Shown: positions 1 through 13,107, counted from the stretch's first letter. The stretch: DNA of 64,000 bases from Porodaedalea pini (GCA_002794775.1 NBAY01000011.1:744001-808000), one strand, 5' to 3'. Translations and numbers: made by a program. Notes: generated by a model from the sequence alone, not told the origin.

Positions 1-1236
1 CTAATGAAGCTACCCCCATCGAAAATCAAGAAGCTCATCGTCCTGGAGGATTCCCCACAATTTTTGAAATACCTCACTGTGCGGCTCTATCGCTCCTTGT
101 TATTCGAGTAGTTTGCGCTCATTCCCTTGAAGCCTCTTGAAGCAGCTGATCCTCGTGTGGTAGTTGTCCCCTTGTCAGGTTTTGTTTGGTCAACGTACGC
201 AGAGATTGAGGCTCGCGGCCTTTTGGATGATGTACTTGCGAAAACTTGGGAGGAAGAAAGTACGCATGTACTCTTCGAAAATTCTCTCATTTGCTAAATC
301 GTGTTCTGCCTCGTAGAGCCGAACTTACACTTTGTGGCCCAAATCCCGAACTCCGTCCTCGGCGAGCAATTAACCTCGCAATTTTGGCGACTTATCCCTG
401 AGCGCTCCTGGCTATTCAAGTACGGCCGCGTTCCTATGAGCCTCATACTGTCCGAAAACTCCTACCGAGTTCGTTTGTTTCGTAACCCTCCGCCTTTCAT
501 ATTCGCCACAATATATCTGACTCAAACGTCGCACTCAGCGAGCAAATGCTGAACCGAACAGTTTAAAATATTGCAAGCTCAGTGTCATCGTCAATGCGGT
601 GTCTTCGATCAAAGAAGCCATTCCCTTCGAGGAACTCCAGCCTTACGGAGAGTATTTTCATCCAACGGGTACTACAACAGTAGACAGAAGGGGTACCTTT
701 CGCCCCATTGGTTCACCTTATGCCGCAATCAATATTCTCCCTTCAGCAAAGCCTGTACGTTCTTTCCGTTCGTCTACCTGTGTTCAAAATCCCTGACGAG
801 CCCCTTCGCTTAACTACAGGTTATTGGAAAGGGTATGCTGGACAAGTGGGACTATATTCTACGCCGGTTCTTTGTTTTGAAGACCACACCGATTCGGAGA
901 GCCATAACGTGCGCTGGCATATTCACCTTTTATTTTGCGTAGTGCTTTCGAGCTAAATGAAACGTGCAGCTCATTGGGCCCGGGCGCATCAAATCTTTTG
1001 CCCATCATGGGCGATCCGAAACTTCCCAGAAGCGAGCGGGTTGATATCAACAAGAAAGTTCGAGAGCTAGATTTGAAGGACTGGTCTGTTATCGTGAAAG
1101 CCTTCGATGAATGGCCTTTCGCACCGGAGGTGAGGCTTCTCGCCTTACACTTACGTGCTCTTATGTTACTTATTATCACGCCTAGGATCTACAAATTACG
1201 GATGCCATCTACAAAGACATTGAACGTGGACATTGA
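1..1236 (+). CDS. Mitochondrial transcription factor B / rRNA dimethyladenosine transferase-like protein (3' part)
   Basis: The gene runs in from beyond the left edge. Exons read as 1-78, 112-259, 317-468, 539-754, 820-908, 943-1129 and 1186-1236, all phase-consistent with GT-AG introns, and the stop is TGA at 1234. The segment LHFVAQIPNSVLGEQL followed by FKYGRVPMSLILSE matches the region of the KsgA/TFB family after the NPPY-like motif, where TFB2M and yeast Mtf1 carry a similar 'YKFGR' stretch. A downstream SPYAAINILP also fits the family. Family members are either the mitochondrial RNA polymerase specificity factor or a mitochondrial rRNA adenine dimethylase. The SAM-binding N-terminus lies outside the window, so the two roles cannot be separated. 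The short introns and unusual divergence are typical of fungal TFB proteins. Confidence 0.72.
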
Positions 1237-1927
1237 ACGCAGGTGATTGCAAGCCTGTAGTCTTACCCAGTGGCCGACACAGTATACTTAGCTTCAGAGG
1301 CAGAAGCATGCTATGGAAAAGATATGACAGTGAGTCTCGAGGTCTTGCCGAATCATGAAGGTCAACGCCTGCGTCGAGAAGGACTACCCTTTTGTCTTAT
1401 TTTACCTCCTCACTGTCCTCGCGGCGCGTGTCATTCCACATACAGCTTCTTCTGCCTCCTATTATAATTGTTCGCATTAAAGTACTAGTGTACCAATTGG
1501 CCTGAAGCAGACTTGTTGTGCTATGCTCAGTTGCGAATTGCGGTATACATGGGACTAATGGTCGAGTAATGAAGGATATTTCTCTTCGATTCTGTCACAG
1601 GTGCTTGATATATCATTGATACAAGGCATTCTGGGCACTGACGATAGTGAACGAAATGATCTTGTTTGCATTTGCCATTTGCAAGGGGATACAGTGCTTC
1701 AGGACTTTCGGAAGGACCTCTCCAAGTCGTCTTCTAAACCTGTTGGTAAGAGATTTATTTACTTCTTTGCGAAGGTACATTTGTATCGTATTTTTTAAAA
1801 CATCTGTCAGAGAAGCTGAATAAATAGAGCCAACCAACAGCGCGTTTGTACTATACACTGGGAGCAAGATTACAGTGGCATGGAATACAAAACGCGCAAG
1901 GCTTATGTAGAAGATGATCTATGCCGC
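1237..1927 (+). other. Intergenic stretch with possible small coding fragment
   Basis: No recognisable gene fills this 690-bp gap. Two short open stretches look slightly protein-like on the plus strand. One lies near 1270-1335. The other, about 1602-1744 after a plausible acceptor, starts VLDISLIQGILGTDDSE and could splice to a short tail ending at a TAA near 1821 (EKLNK). I recognise no family. It may be a gene remnant or chance. Confidence 0.25.
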
Positions 1928-3006
1928 TACTCACGATAGAACCACTCAGCGTAATCTTCCAAAGAGCATGGTTCCAAGTCTGGATAAAGTTCCATTGCAT
2001 CCAGCTCCCCATCCATACTTTGCTCTCTTTGCATTCTCCGCCGTATTGCCGCCTCGTATCCACATACTCAGAGTATATTCCCAGAGCACGAGCCCTATGT
2101 CTTGGGCTTTCTTTGCGTTCGCCAACACTTCTTCCTCACTCACACGGATGACATCGATCTCCGTCCCGGAAACGCGCATCGCTACAGCGAAGATCTCGTT
2201 CCGCGTCACTTCTTCGGCGTAGCAGAAGACGTAGCGATTGAGAGTACGAGAGTCACGAAGGATGCGGTAGACGAAGGCGCCGATGTCCCGTATATGAATG
2301 ACGGCGCATTTCACATCGCCTGTGCCGTTTATCTGCCTTGAATACTCGATGAGATGTGGTATGAATGCCTTAGACGGGTCGTTTATGGGAAGCAAAGACC
2401 TTGCAACGCGGTTCAGCTTTACTCTACCAAAGAAAGGGTTCAAGGACCTACCACAAGCCAGCTCGATAAATGTGTACCCGATTCCCACCTTGACCATGTA
2501 GTCGTGATCGGCAAGTTTCTTATGGAAGTCTGTAAGAACAGTTCTTTGCAGAGGTCGAGAGTGGCACTGATCACACCTCGTCGTGAAGCTGTCGAACTCC
2601 ACGCGCGCACGCGGGAGACCAAGCTCATGGGATAAGCGTCTTGACGCCCGCTTTCTTCGCCGCGTCAATGAGCGGACGTTGCAGCTGCAGCTGGGTCAGT
2701 TCGACAGCCGGAATGACGATTTCAATGTCCTTGAGCAGTGCTACGAGCTGTTCTTCTGCGGCGGTTCCGATGTCGGCCTCTCGAATCTCCGTGTCCCGGG
2801 TCTTTAGATTCGTCACCGCTGGCTTTGATATAGACGATCCGCGGACCGCAGCGACGACGTGCTGAAGCGTGTCGTGGGTCAATTATCTCTTACTGCAGGG
2901 GCAGATAACATAGACTCAGGTAGTCTGGTTCCGTTAGCAGCGCATCGACGATGCTTCCTCCAGTTCTTCCGGTCGCGCCGATGATCAGAACTGAAGTCTT
3001 ACTCAT
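1928..3006 (-). pseudogene. NmrA-like / isoflavone-reductase-type NAD(P)-binding protein, frameshifted
   Basis: The N-terminus reads MSKTSVLIIGATGRTGGSIV, with the GxxGxxG Rossmann motif of NmrA-like and PCBER-type atypical short-chain reductases. Family-typical segments follow: KKAGVKTLIP, ELGLPRARVEFD, GIGYTFIE, AVIHIRDIGAFV, TLNRYVFCYAEEVT, and a C-terminus LDAMELYPDLEP ending at the stop at 1928. These pieces lie in different frames with no intron-sized sequence between them. After the LIP codons (about 2627-2640) the frame changes as if two bases of a TGTG were lost. Near 2000, between AENAKRAKYGW and ELDAMELYP, one extra G shifts it again. The junction after the first exon (about 2850-2930) also does not close in frame with any GT-AG intron I can find. 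I infer a decayed gene. Assembly error is the alternative, but three lesions make it less likely. Confidence 0.65.
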
Positions 3007-3404
3007 GGTGATAATTGGGAACGTTGGTTCGCAAGAGGTGCACCTCTATATAGGACATTCGGCCTCGCGTGGCATTGCGATGTAACGCTCTCAAGATTAA
3101 AAGCATGATGGTCAGCATGATCGCGTAGGTCTGGGTCGGGCGGGAGGACAGACAGCCAACGGTTAGTGCGATTATAATGAAGACGTGCACGGTGCCAACC
3201 TCAAAACAAAATAGTCACATCTGCTCATGGTGCACTACAAAGTTAGGCCTGTCATAATTTTAAGATATGATGATGATGACCACATGTGGTATAAAATGTA
3301 AATATTTAATGGTACTACAGAACTGTATATCACCAACACACATCGTAAAATATCAGAATGCTGAGCCAGCTCCTTACAATAATCGACTTCATCAAAACTT
3401 TGCC
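3007..3404. other. Intergenic region
   Basis: This is upstream of the NmrA-like gene and downstream of the Ctf4-like gene. It contains AT-rich sequence and a short ATG/GATGAT tract near 3268. No coding signal or repeat is seen. Confidence 0.5.
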
Positions 3405-6400
3405 TCAAGCCTCAGCAGCCAGCTCCATAGGCGCAGATGGAGGACTGTCTGGCCACTCAATCGGTTCCTCGTCTTCTTCAATGAGCTGTGTCCGAATAAC
3501 AAGTCAGTATGTCAGCTGCAAACATGCATTTATACCGGAAAGGACGAACCTCAACCTGGGTATCAACAGCTAATGTCGTCCCGGACACCTGCTCCTGGGA
3601 TACTGCAGCAGACAGAGTACTCTCCTCATCGTTTCCCCTTGCTCTTGCTCCTGCTCCTCACGCATCGCGACATCACCGTCGTCATCTTGACCGCTGGTCA
3701 TCTCCTGCGTCTCTGCTTGTGAATCTACGGTCGTTGATTCATCGCGTGACTCAGACGCCTCGTCTGCAGTGCTTTTCTTTGTGGATCTACCGCCCTTCTT
3801 TTTCTCGTCCGTTGGAAGTAGGCCGAAGAGCGTCGTCTGCTTTCCTAAAGGCGCTTTCTTAGACTTGGCCGGGCCACCTGCATAAGTAGATCGACACATT
3901 AGCATGGATATACGCATAGGACGAGAATCAAAGGTCGTACGTTTGCCTTTCTCCGCCTCACTCTCTGCTGCGTTCACTTTGTCAAAGAAAGTCTCGCTCT
4001 TGTGGAGAGACTTCGTCGTTCCAAGTTTCCGAAGGAATGGGTTCTGCTTTCCGCCGTTCGACGCACTTTCGTTGACGACAGAAGGCTTCTTAGCAAATGG
4101 ATTCGATTCTTTTCATACGTCAGGAAGGAAAAACAGAAAAACAGAAAAGGAGGCAATGAATAAACACATACTCGTCGTCTGACTGTTGACACCCGCGTCA
4201 ATGGCCACGGCACGACGTTTGGGGTTCGCCTCAGCGGGCTGCACGATCGATTCCTCATTCTCATCGACGACATCTCGTTTGCGCTTCTCCGGCGGCGGAG
4301 AAGCCTCAATGATCGTCCGAGAAGAGGACGGCTCCATAGCCGGCTGCTGAGTCGTGGCTTTCCGAGCAAAAGGAGACGGCTCTGCTGAAGGCGCCGCCGC
4401 TGCCAGTCTTGGGCGATGTACCGCCGGCACAGGCCGTGTATCCTGGAATAACCTCTGTGCGTTTTGTCCAGCACTTGCATATGGGTCTCTTGCAGGTGGG
4501 TGACTCCAGCAGCCGCTTTCCAATCCGAACGGCGTGCGCGCTCGTCGCGCAGGCGATCTGTGCCGGCGCGAATGCGCTTGAGCACGTTGAGCTTCTCGCG
4601 CAGTCCCGCAAGGTGGTAGAAGTCCGCGACTTTGATGGCCATGTCGAGCGACGCTATGTGATGCAGGAGCTTTGCAGCGTCCAGAGCGCGCTGTAAGCGG
4701 TCATGTTTGCAAGCAAGCTGGATGAGCTGGATGAGCTCCTTATCGAGATCGAGCTCTGTCTTAGAAATGTCTTCGCTGGTAAGCTCTTCCTCGTCGAGAG
4801 CGTCACGGAGGTGATCGAGGAGGATAGTCTCGCGAGCGACCCGTTCTTCCTTTTGCGACTCTGGGCTTTCCATATCGAGATACGGCATCTGCATGTCGAT
4901 TTCTTGTGCGAGCGGGCGGGGGAAGCCAGGATACTCTTCTCGACCCTGTTATTTTTTCTGTTAAAAAAGGCCCGATGCAAACCAAAGAGGAAACAAGCAC
5001 CTTCAAAATGATGGCCATCATCATGCTTCCCGTGATACCAATTGGCCAGTACGACTCGTCTTTTCCAGCTCTACGTGCTAGTTGTGACGCGTCGAGTAGC
5101 ACGACCCAGGAGCCTTGTGCAGTAAACCTGTAGTGCTCGAGCATCATGATGCGCTCAGCGGAATCGTAAATCACCGGAGCCTTGTCAATAACGTGAGTCA
5201 GTAACGTGAATCACAGACGTATCTAAAAGGTAGAGATTACTTACGCCTTCGTCGGTAATACCTATCCATTTCAATGTCTGGCCCTTGTTTACAGGTAATC
5301 GACCAGTATGCATGACTCGGAAAGTATCCGACGTACGCAGGGTATACTTCAAGTTCTGGTTCCCTAACGCTTTAAGTCAGGGCTGGCGCAGACAACTAAA
5401 GTCTCATCCAACTTCGCCTTACTCACCATCAAGGCTCGTCCCCCCTCCCGATGCACAACAAAAACATAGTCTCGTCCCGCAACCATCGCAACCACATCAC
5501 CATCTATAGCCCACACAGGCCCACGCTGGGCTCCTCCGCCCGAGAAGAAACGCACGGTGCTGCGGTTAGTCGCGATCACGACGTAGCCATTTCCCTCTGC
5601 GTCTGCTTCTTGAAGAACTCGCAGTGAACGCGTGGGAGGTGTACCTCCTGCGGCAACGGCAATCGCGCGCTCGCCGTCGGGAAGTTCGTGCGTCCACTCG
5701 CCGAGAGATGCCCAAGTTGCGTAGGGCTTGTAGTGGATGTGAGCAGGATGTCCACCTTCTGGCGGACAGGCATAAACAATACCGCGTTCGCCTTATATTC
5801 TTTGAGTTACAAAGAGAAATGGAATATGAAACATCAGGATGTCATACCAACGGAAGCCAAATCGAATTTGTTTGAATCTGTGAAATGATAGTTTTTGCGT
5901 GTCGTTTGGTCGTGAAACTCAACGTTCACGATGTGATGAGTGTCCTGATCCACAACCTCCACCACGCCGATATTATTGAAAGCTGACGAGAAAGCATTGA
6001 TTGAGATCTCTTTTCAGCCTGGAAGGGGAAGCAAAACATACAAAGATATCTCCTCTTGTGTTGGAATGGCGTTGACCCGGACTGGAAGGCTGGCTGCGCC
6101 TTCGTCACGCTCACTTGATTGAAATATGAGCCTCGTTTGTTGAAGAAAAGTAAATGCTATGAGTTCACCCATTTCTCGCAGCCCAAATTCCTTGTCCCCT
6201 TTCTCCTTCATACCATCTCCCAAGTCATCAATTATCCAGTCATCGTCATGCACATCCAGGCCTCCTTCTAAGTCTGCGTCGACGTCTCCGCCATCATCCC
6301 CACCAGCCATGTCAGCGGCATCATCCCCAAAGAGCGTTGGCGTAGCTTGTCGGCGAACGGGTACACCCATGCCAGTTGCAGTAGTAGGCTTTGTAGGACT

Positions 6401-7794
6401 CGGCAGCGACGAAGATACGACACCTGGCCAACGCGTGAGGTTCCCGTTACTGTCTGTCCATGCAAGCAGGTTGTGTGCAGCTGAGAAGGCGAGGCTGTGG
6501 ATGGTTGTATTTTGCGAGATTTCATGACTGGATAATTGAGGGCGATGACGAGACCAATCAGTCGCATTCTCTTGAAAAGAAAAGTCTAAGGAGAGACGTA
6601 CCGCGCGATAACACGCCGCGTCTGGGTCGCCCAAATGAAGATACCAGTTTTGCAGGCAGAAGCGAGGTAGGTGCCGTTGGCTGAGAATGCAAGTGCCGTC
6701 ACGGCGCCGAGGCAGTCGTCATGAGTAAATGAGGAAACTTTCGTCCAGGTTCCCCGAGAGACAGTGATGATTTCTGGAAAGACAAGTCGCCGCAAAAAAA
6801 CATTAGAGGAAATAGAATACATAAATCGACTATTTAATGACGCACCGTGTGCGTTTGTCGCGACGACGAAATAGATGCCCGATGGATGCCAAACAGCCGC
6901 ACACTCATGGCCAAACTCAAGCGATCTGACAGGTACGTCCGTTCAGTACAGAGACCAAATACTTGGGGGTATACATAAGGACCTACTCGTTATCATTAAC
7001 TGCTGGAATTATCCCTTCCAGAGTCTTTTCGATCTTGGGATCCTCTTCAGACAAGTCCCATGCTATTATCTTGCCATCCGAGCTGCAAGTAGTCTGGAGG
7101 GAGCAGGTACATTAAGCCTAAAATTCTCATAGTCAACCGAAGGATGAAGACGTACGACTAGATTACCAGATGGGTGCCAAGTTGCGCTTCGCACGCCCTT
7201 CTTGTGTCCTTCGAGAAGTTTTACTTTTGTTGTATCATCAAGGTCTATGATCTTCACGACGGTCTCGCTGATGCAACGCGTGAGATTTTGCACCATACAC
7301 GATGAATTTCGAGACTCACTCCGACGCGACAGCCACTCTGCGTCCTTTCGGGTCCACTGCAATGTACCGTATCGGAATAGCATTTGCACGCGTAATAAGG
7401 CTTTCCATCTCGGTGCCCATCTTCAAGTAACGGCGCACATGCGAGTCTTCGCTGCCGGAGAGCCAGCCGTCGTTCTACGACGGTCATACCCGTTCGTTAG
7501 CAAGTGTGATCACTGGCGACTTGTAGATGACAAAAGTACGCACATCGACGCCTAGAGCAGTGATAGGATCCTCTGCATCTAATGCTGTTTCTGGTTCTTG
7601 GTCTGCGCCGCTGTCAGCTTTCCAGACGCGCACGAGTGTGTCGGAGCCGCCTGTGTACACAATGCTACGAAGAGTGTCATCTACGATGTGCAGGGTATAC
7701 GGAGGGATTTTATTACGTACCTTCCATCCCTTGAGAAAGCGAGAAAGGTCCTTCCAGCGGAGTGAGCTGTGGTGAGAACGAGTTTGTCGGCCAT
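3405..7794 (-). CDS. Ctf4/Mcl1/WDHD1-type replisome adaptor
   Basis: The start at 7794 gives [20 protein letters not shown], a first WD40 repeat. The first intron closes at an acceptor just before 7662 to give [17 protein letters not shown]. More WD repeats follow ([41 protein letters not shown]), then an acidic linker with [11 protein letters not shown] central SepB-like beta-propeller comes next, with HIVNVEFHD and [19 protein letters not shown] helical domain follows, with [20 protein letters not shown] and [15 protein letters not shown]. The last part is a charged low-complexity tail ending [11 protein letters not shown] at 3405. This order (WD40, SepB, helical bundle) is that of Ctf4/And-1, which trimerises and tethers CMG helicase to polymerase alpha-primase and other factors at the fork. 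No HMG box is visible, as expected for fungi. About a dozen short introns interrupt the gene. Confidence 0.9.
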
Positions 7795-8508
7795 GGTGGT
7801 CGTTGAGGGTACCGCCGTGTGTCACTGTGGCTCAACCTCCGAAAACGCGCTTGTCACAAACGCGGTGTGATTGCGTGTGACCTCAGACACGTTTTTCATG
7901 GTTTGCTTCTTTTGGCAGGCTGGAACGGCAAGGCGTCAGCCTCTTTCATCATCGGCCAACCTCATATTAATATTGGTAGATGCCTCAGGCATGTTCTCCG
8001 GTCTCAGACGTCATCAACAGTTGAAAAGGTACATCACATAAATAATGGTGGTCTAGTGCTTAGTTCATGTTGGATCTGACTTATATGCACCTTTTTATTC
8101 AATCGAGCATTCAGCTTTCTTGGAGCTCCTCTATATGCATGGTCTGAGCTCGTTGCGAAGCATTCTCTGCGATCTTTCTGCGATTTTATTGCTTTCCTCT
8201 TTGAGGACGCATATGGTCCATTCATTTCGGAGTCTGAGTGCTATGTTTGTACATTGTTTGTACACGATCGAAGTTGGAAATGCTGACGCCAAAACACGAG
8301 GTGCACGGCTGCTTGTGTTCATCTCTCCTACCTACCATCTACATAGCGCTACACCCTCTACTTTCACATCTTATTTCTATCCTACGGCTACTATTTTCTC
8401 TGCGACGCCATCTTTATCTCTTTTCGAACAACTTACGATCAAACGAACACGCGAGCGCAACTAACGAACCAAGTCGAACATTCAACTTGAACTTGAACAC
8501 TGACCACA
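7795..8508. other. Divergent intergenic/promoter region
   Basis: These 714 bp separate the divergent starts of the Ctf4-like gene and the plus-strand gene at 8509. The last 150 bp before 8509 are rich in CT and in repeated ACTTGAAC-like words, a typical fungal promoter/5' leader. No gene is recognised. Confidence 0.5.
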
Positions 8509-11500
8509 ATGAGCGGCTCGTCAGAGGTCCTGACCCCCATTCTCCTTCGGTCGAGCACGCCAGGTACGTCTGTCTGTCGTGAATTCGAGATAATGCTAAA
8601 TAAAGTGCAATAGCTCCGAGTGAGAAAGGTAGCATTACTGTACACCAGCCTGTGCCAAGGTCTGCTTCTGACCATCACGCTCTAGTCCTCCTCTATCTGG
8701 AAGGCATCCAGCGCAGTGGCGGCGCAAGCCCCGTACGTGACAGCTTGATCACCGATAGCATGCAGTCCGAACACAATTTCGATCCGAACGACCCCCGCTT
8801 CAACCGTCTGAACTCGGTCAACCGCGCGCCCTCTCACCATCGTTCATCTGGTCTATCCAGACAAGCTTACAATGCTAATGACGGTGACTTGCACGATTTA
8901 GGCAACTCTGAGCTCAGTTATGAGATGATCGATGCGGACGTCGCGTCCAATGTCCAAGAGGGTATGCGTTCTGATATTGCGAAGTCCGAACGTAGCGCAT
9001 CGATGCATGGCGGACAGGTATGTGCTTTTTTTTTTTTTACCTCAGGCCCGGACTCAGCTGAGTGTACATCAGGACGAGTATGCAAATCCTGGGCCAGAAG
9101 ACGAACCGGGACCCAAATACGTCTCGGGCTCGTCGTTTGGAAACCTAGGCCCACCTCGGGAAAGCTTTTTTGGGCCGCCACCTGCGCAGCCACAAGCTCA
9201 ACCAGCTGTTTGTAATTTTGCTCTTTGTACTGATTACGCCACTGACTCTTCTTGAAGTGGTACACAAACGGCACACCTTCCCGCGCTGCCAACGTCGCTC
9301 TCCCACCCGAGTCGGAGATGATGTCGCCACGCAGTCAACATAGAGCACCGTGGGGACAGTCCATGCTTAGGCCAACAGGTAGAGCGTCGGCGATGTCTCC
9401 CAGAACGGCCGACGTAAACATCAACATTGAACCGCCGACTGATCCCAGCCGCCAGTCTTCAAAGGAGCCATCCAGAGCCCCATCACGACACTCCCGGCGT
9501 TCGAGCGGCGGAAGGAATGATGCTCCCAGCCCGTCTCCGCAAACCCAGACCCAGCAGCAGCAGCTCCCTGGTATCACGGTCAGCATTGGGCCTGACGGGT
9601 CCACGACAATCAGCATCGTAAGTGACCTCAATCATATGCAGCAACGTTATCTAAAACAACGAACTCTTGAAAGCCGCGTGCATCGCCAGCCAACGAGAAG
9701 GCGCCAACCGATAGGACGCCCACGGAGAGAGCGCCTACTGAGAAAGCGCTCTCGGAGTTTCCGGACGAGCTGCGGTCGCCGAAAGCGCGATCACAGAAGC
9801 CGTCGGCTTCCGTGGCGGGTTCACGCCGTCCCTCGGTAGGCGAAGCTGATCCGGCAGTACTGCTCTCACCGGGTGCCCAGTCGCGCGCCTTGATGTCACC
9901 AAGGGCGGGGTCGAAAGCTCCGTCCAGAGCTGCTAGTCGGGCGGCATCACAGATGAGCCCAGTCGACACCTTCAAGCCGCTTAACGGGTTCCAGTCTTTC
10001 GGGATGCCGCCGCTGTCACTCGACCAAAACTCAGGCCCCCCTGCATACTCACAGAAAGCGGCATCGCAGAGGGCGCAATCGACAAAGGCTCCCTCCCAGC
10101 GCCCAGCGGCGTCGCAGAAAGAGCCATCTGAGGTCGGCACAATCCCGAACGAGTTCACCGGTGATACTGGATTTAATCACGCTGCGCGCAATGGGACAAA
10201 GGGACAGAGTGCGTATGGGGATTATGACGCTGAAGGGTATGCAGACAACCAAATGAACGGGTATGCCAACAACACGCTTCGAACGGGCGCAACCTCCGTC
10301 TCGGGTTCCACGCGGACGGGCAGCGTGCAGCGCACACCGGTGCCTCTGCCTTTACCACCACACATGCATACTAGGATGCCGAGTAGCTTGGATTCTCGGA
10401 ATTCGCGCCTGAAAATGCAGACATTATCACCCGTGCCATCCGCTCCGAACACGCTTCGGACTGATGCAGATGACCCCCTGGCGACACCAACGCAATCGCG
10501 TCCCGCAAGTCCTGATGCAGAAGAGCTAAATGACTACGAGACCGAGATTGTGCAAGGTATTCTAAGCGCACGCACGCCGCGGACCTCCATCGCACCGTCG
10601 CTGCTCGCTGAGGAAATCAAGCGCTCGAATTACCACGACGAGGATTTGTGCATTCTGTTGCATGCGGCGGATGATCCTACACAGCACGATATAGTGAGGA
10701 AGGCGCTGAGGAAGGCGGTCGCCGCGCGCATTAGGAAACTTGGCCTCAAGAGTGACAAAGAAAGCATTAGACAGTATCGGAAGAAGTTCCATGATCACGA
10801 TCCGAGCTGGCACGTCACTAACGGTCCAAGCTACAATCCAGATGTAAGTCCGACGTATTTTCAAGAAATGTGTTGGCTGACTTTGGCTTATTAGGATCCA
10901 CCTGCATGGGCGAGAGAGATGATGGAGCAACTACAGTCCATGGAGAATCGTGTCGCTGCGCTCGGTCCTCAGCTTGCCAAGCTAAAGAAATCTGATGGTT
11001 CGCGGACGCGTTCGCAAAGCCACACGTACCGCACCCGTGGGCAGCCTATGACAGAAACACAGGATGAATGGGATCGCACGCCTCGAACGCAGACAATTCC
11101 CATCGGCACGCAGATGACAGGCGCTGACGAGTCGATGTATAGGCATCCTGAGACCGAGTATACTGTTCCTGGAGAGTCAATAGGCCCTACCACGATGCAA
11201 GGCTCAGCAATGGGCCCTGCGGCGACTGAGCAAGACGAATTTGAGGATGAGGAGACGCAGGGGCCAAATGCTCAAGGTCGCGCTTACACAGATCGCACGC
11301 CCCCGACCCAGGATGCGGACTTCCTTTCTTCTTACGCGGCAAAAAGGGGTGACCTACTTTCGTCGACCGGGCGCGGTGAGTCACCTGGCCAGCAGGTGTT
11401 GGAAGAGGAGCTCTATCGGCTGCGGGTCAAGGAGCAGGCTCGTTCCGCAGCAATGACTCACCAAAGCTGGGAACTCCATCAAGAGAGTGTCGATGACCGT

Positions 11501-12571
11501 CAGGAGTCCCGTGCGCCGGAGTCGGAAATTCCTGACATCGAGGAGGAGGGACCGCGCGCAGTGTCGCCCCCTCTACCGCCGCTTCCCGCGGAGTCTCAGA
11601 CAGCAGTGAATGCAGCGGAAACGCAGTCGGCGAACAACGAGCGACAGTGGCAGCCAGAGTATCACGAGCCCCCGCCAACACCGCCGTGGCAGCGCATTCA
11701 CCAGCGGCTCCTCAACTGGGCGATTGTATGGCCTATGAGCGAGCTTGACAACGCAATGGCGAGCACACAGCGTGGAGCTCAGGCGGACGAGGTTGCACTG
11801 AGTATTTGGTCAACGCAGATGTACAAACGATATGTGCGGCAGCAGTTGACGGAAGTCCCGCCTGGTCGAGTTGACAGACTCTTCGTCCCACCAAACATGG
11901 CGGATGCAATTAACAATGCTGTATTCCATGGACGCCACGGTGATGCGTGTGGTATGCTTAGGGATCTTTGGACGCCGTTCGGGCTTGAAGGCATGCCGAG
12001 GATCATCGTCGTTCTGTGCAAGCACCGCAGCGATCCTAGTCATTGGGTTGCGCATAAGTACGTGAAGACTGCGCTTTATGATAAGCAGAAGAAGAGTATT
12101 GACTAGCCCCTTTCTCAGATTCTCGCTACCAGACGGCACTCTCACCACCTATGATACCTACCCCGAGAAGTGCCTGCCAGATGGACGGGTAAGCTTCGGT
12201 TCCCACCACCTCTCCCGTTGAAACTACGGCTGATTTGTATGCGTATCATTTCACGATAGCCTCTTGGCTGGTGGTTCGCGATCCGCATTGCATGGCCTGG
12301 AGCTATGTATCCCAGCCCAGATCACTTGATGCAGAAGATGGTGCGGCTACATCGGCCGATGCAGCTGGCGATCGATAACAGTGTAGCCGCCGCGGGTATC
12401 TGGCGCAATTTACTGATGGGTTCACGTGCGGAGCGCCCCGTCGACCTCGAGCGGCTCCGTGACTTAATCAACACTGAGGTCAAGAACCTGCGCCAGCGCA
12501 AAGAGCAGGGCAAGCTTTCGGTCGCTGCAGCGATTCGGCAGAATTGGAATTGGGATGATATGGCGGCGTGA
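8509..12571 (+). CDS. Large low-complexity protein of unknown function
   Basis: I do not recognise a family. The start at 8509 gives MSGSSEVLTPILLRSST, and exons continue with few, short introns (for example about 8563-8611, 9017-9049, 9206-9254, 9619 onward, 10843-10894 and 12059-12119) to a TGA at 12569. The N-terminal two thirds are Ser/Pro/Arg/Gln-rich and disordered-looking. They contain a QQQQLPGITVSIGPDGSTT segment and a run of short repeats built on T-D/E-R-T/A-P-T. Two ordered islands stand out. The first is about 10540-10830 (ILSARTPRTSIAPSLLAEEI, then helices rich in Lys/Arg around IVRKALRKAVAARIRKLGLK). The second is a C-terminal region from about 11690, containing WAIVWPMSELDNAM, LFVPPNMADAINNAVFHGR, GMLRDLWTPFGLEGMPRIIV and ending QNWNWDDMAA. 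No signal peptide or membrane segment is seen. A proline/glutamate-rich segment before the C-terminal island suggests a scaffold or adaptor, but that is speculation. Confidence 0.8.
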
Positions 12572-13107
12572 AATTCCTTCCCTCTGTATGTCATTTTGAT
12601 TCTATACGATTCTTCCTGTCCCTGTCTTTCTCCTTTGTTTTGTGCCGGCTGTTTGATTGATCTGACGACCGCGATGCTGGGCCTCCTTGCTCCTTGCTTC
12701 TACTTCCCTGCTTTTCATTTACGCGCGCTGTTATTTCTTCCCTGATCTTAGTTTAGAATGTACTTGCAAATTGTAACCCTCGGACCTGGTGTTTCCGAAG
12801 GTCTGTTGGAGGAACTGTACTTCTTTCCCTGTGATTGTTATTGCACAGATCTATGTCTTTCCCCTTCAAAGCGATACCGTATTTTACTGTACCGTTCAAA
12901 TCCTTACACGTTTCAAATTCTTTAACTAGTGATCCGAGCGCCTCGTGAATGTTTCAAAACCGACGGCTGTACAAATTGTCGGGAGCTGCAACTATATATT
13001 CCCTCTGGCGCGAGTCACGGGCATTCAATACCTCGTTCAAAAGCAATTAATATTGCTAGTAACGATGTTCCTTTGCGACCCTTTTGTGCAAGATTTAGTA
13101 AACCATT
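12572..13107. other. 3' flanking region
   Basis: This T-rich convergent 3' region lies between the unknown gene at 8509-12571 and the F-box-like gene on the other strand. Nothing else is seen. Confidence 0.5.
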
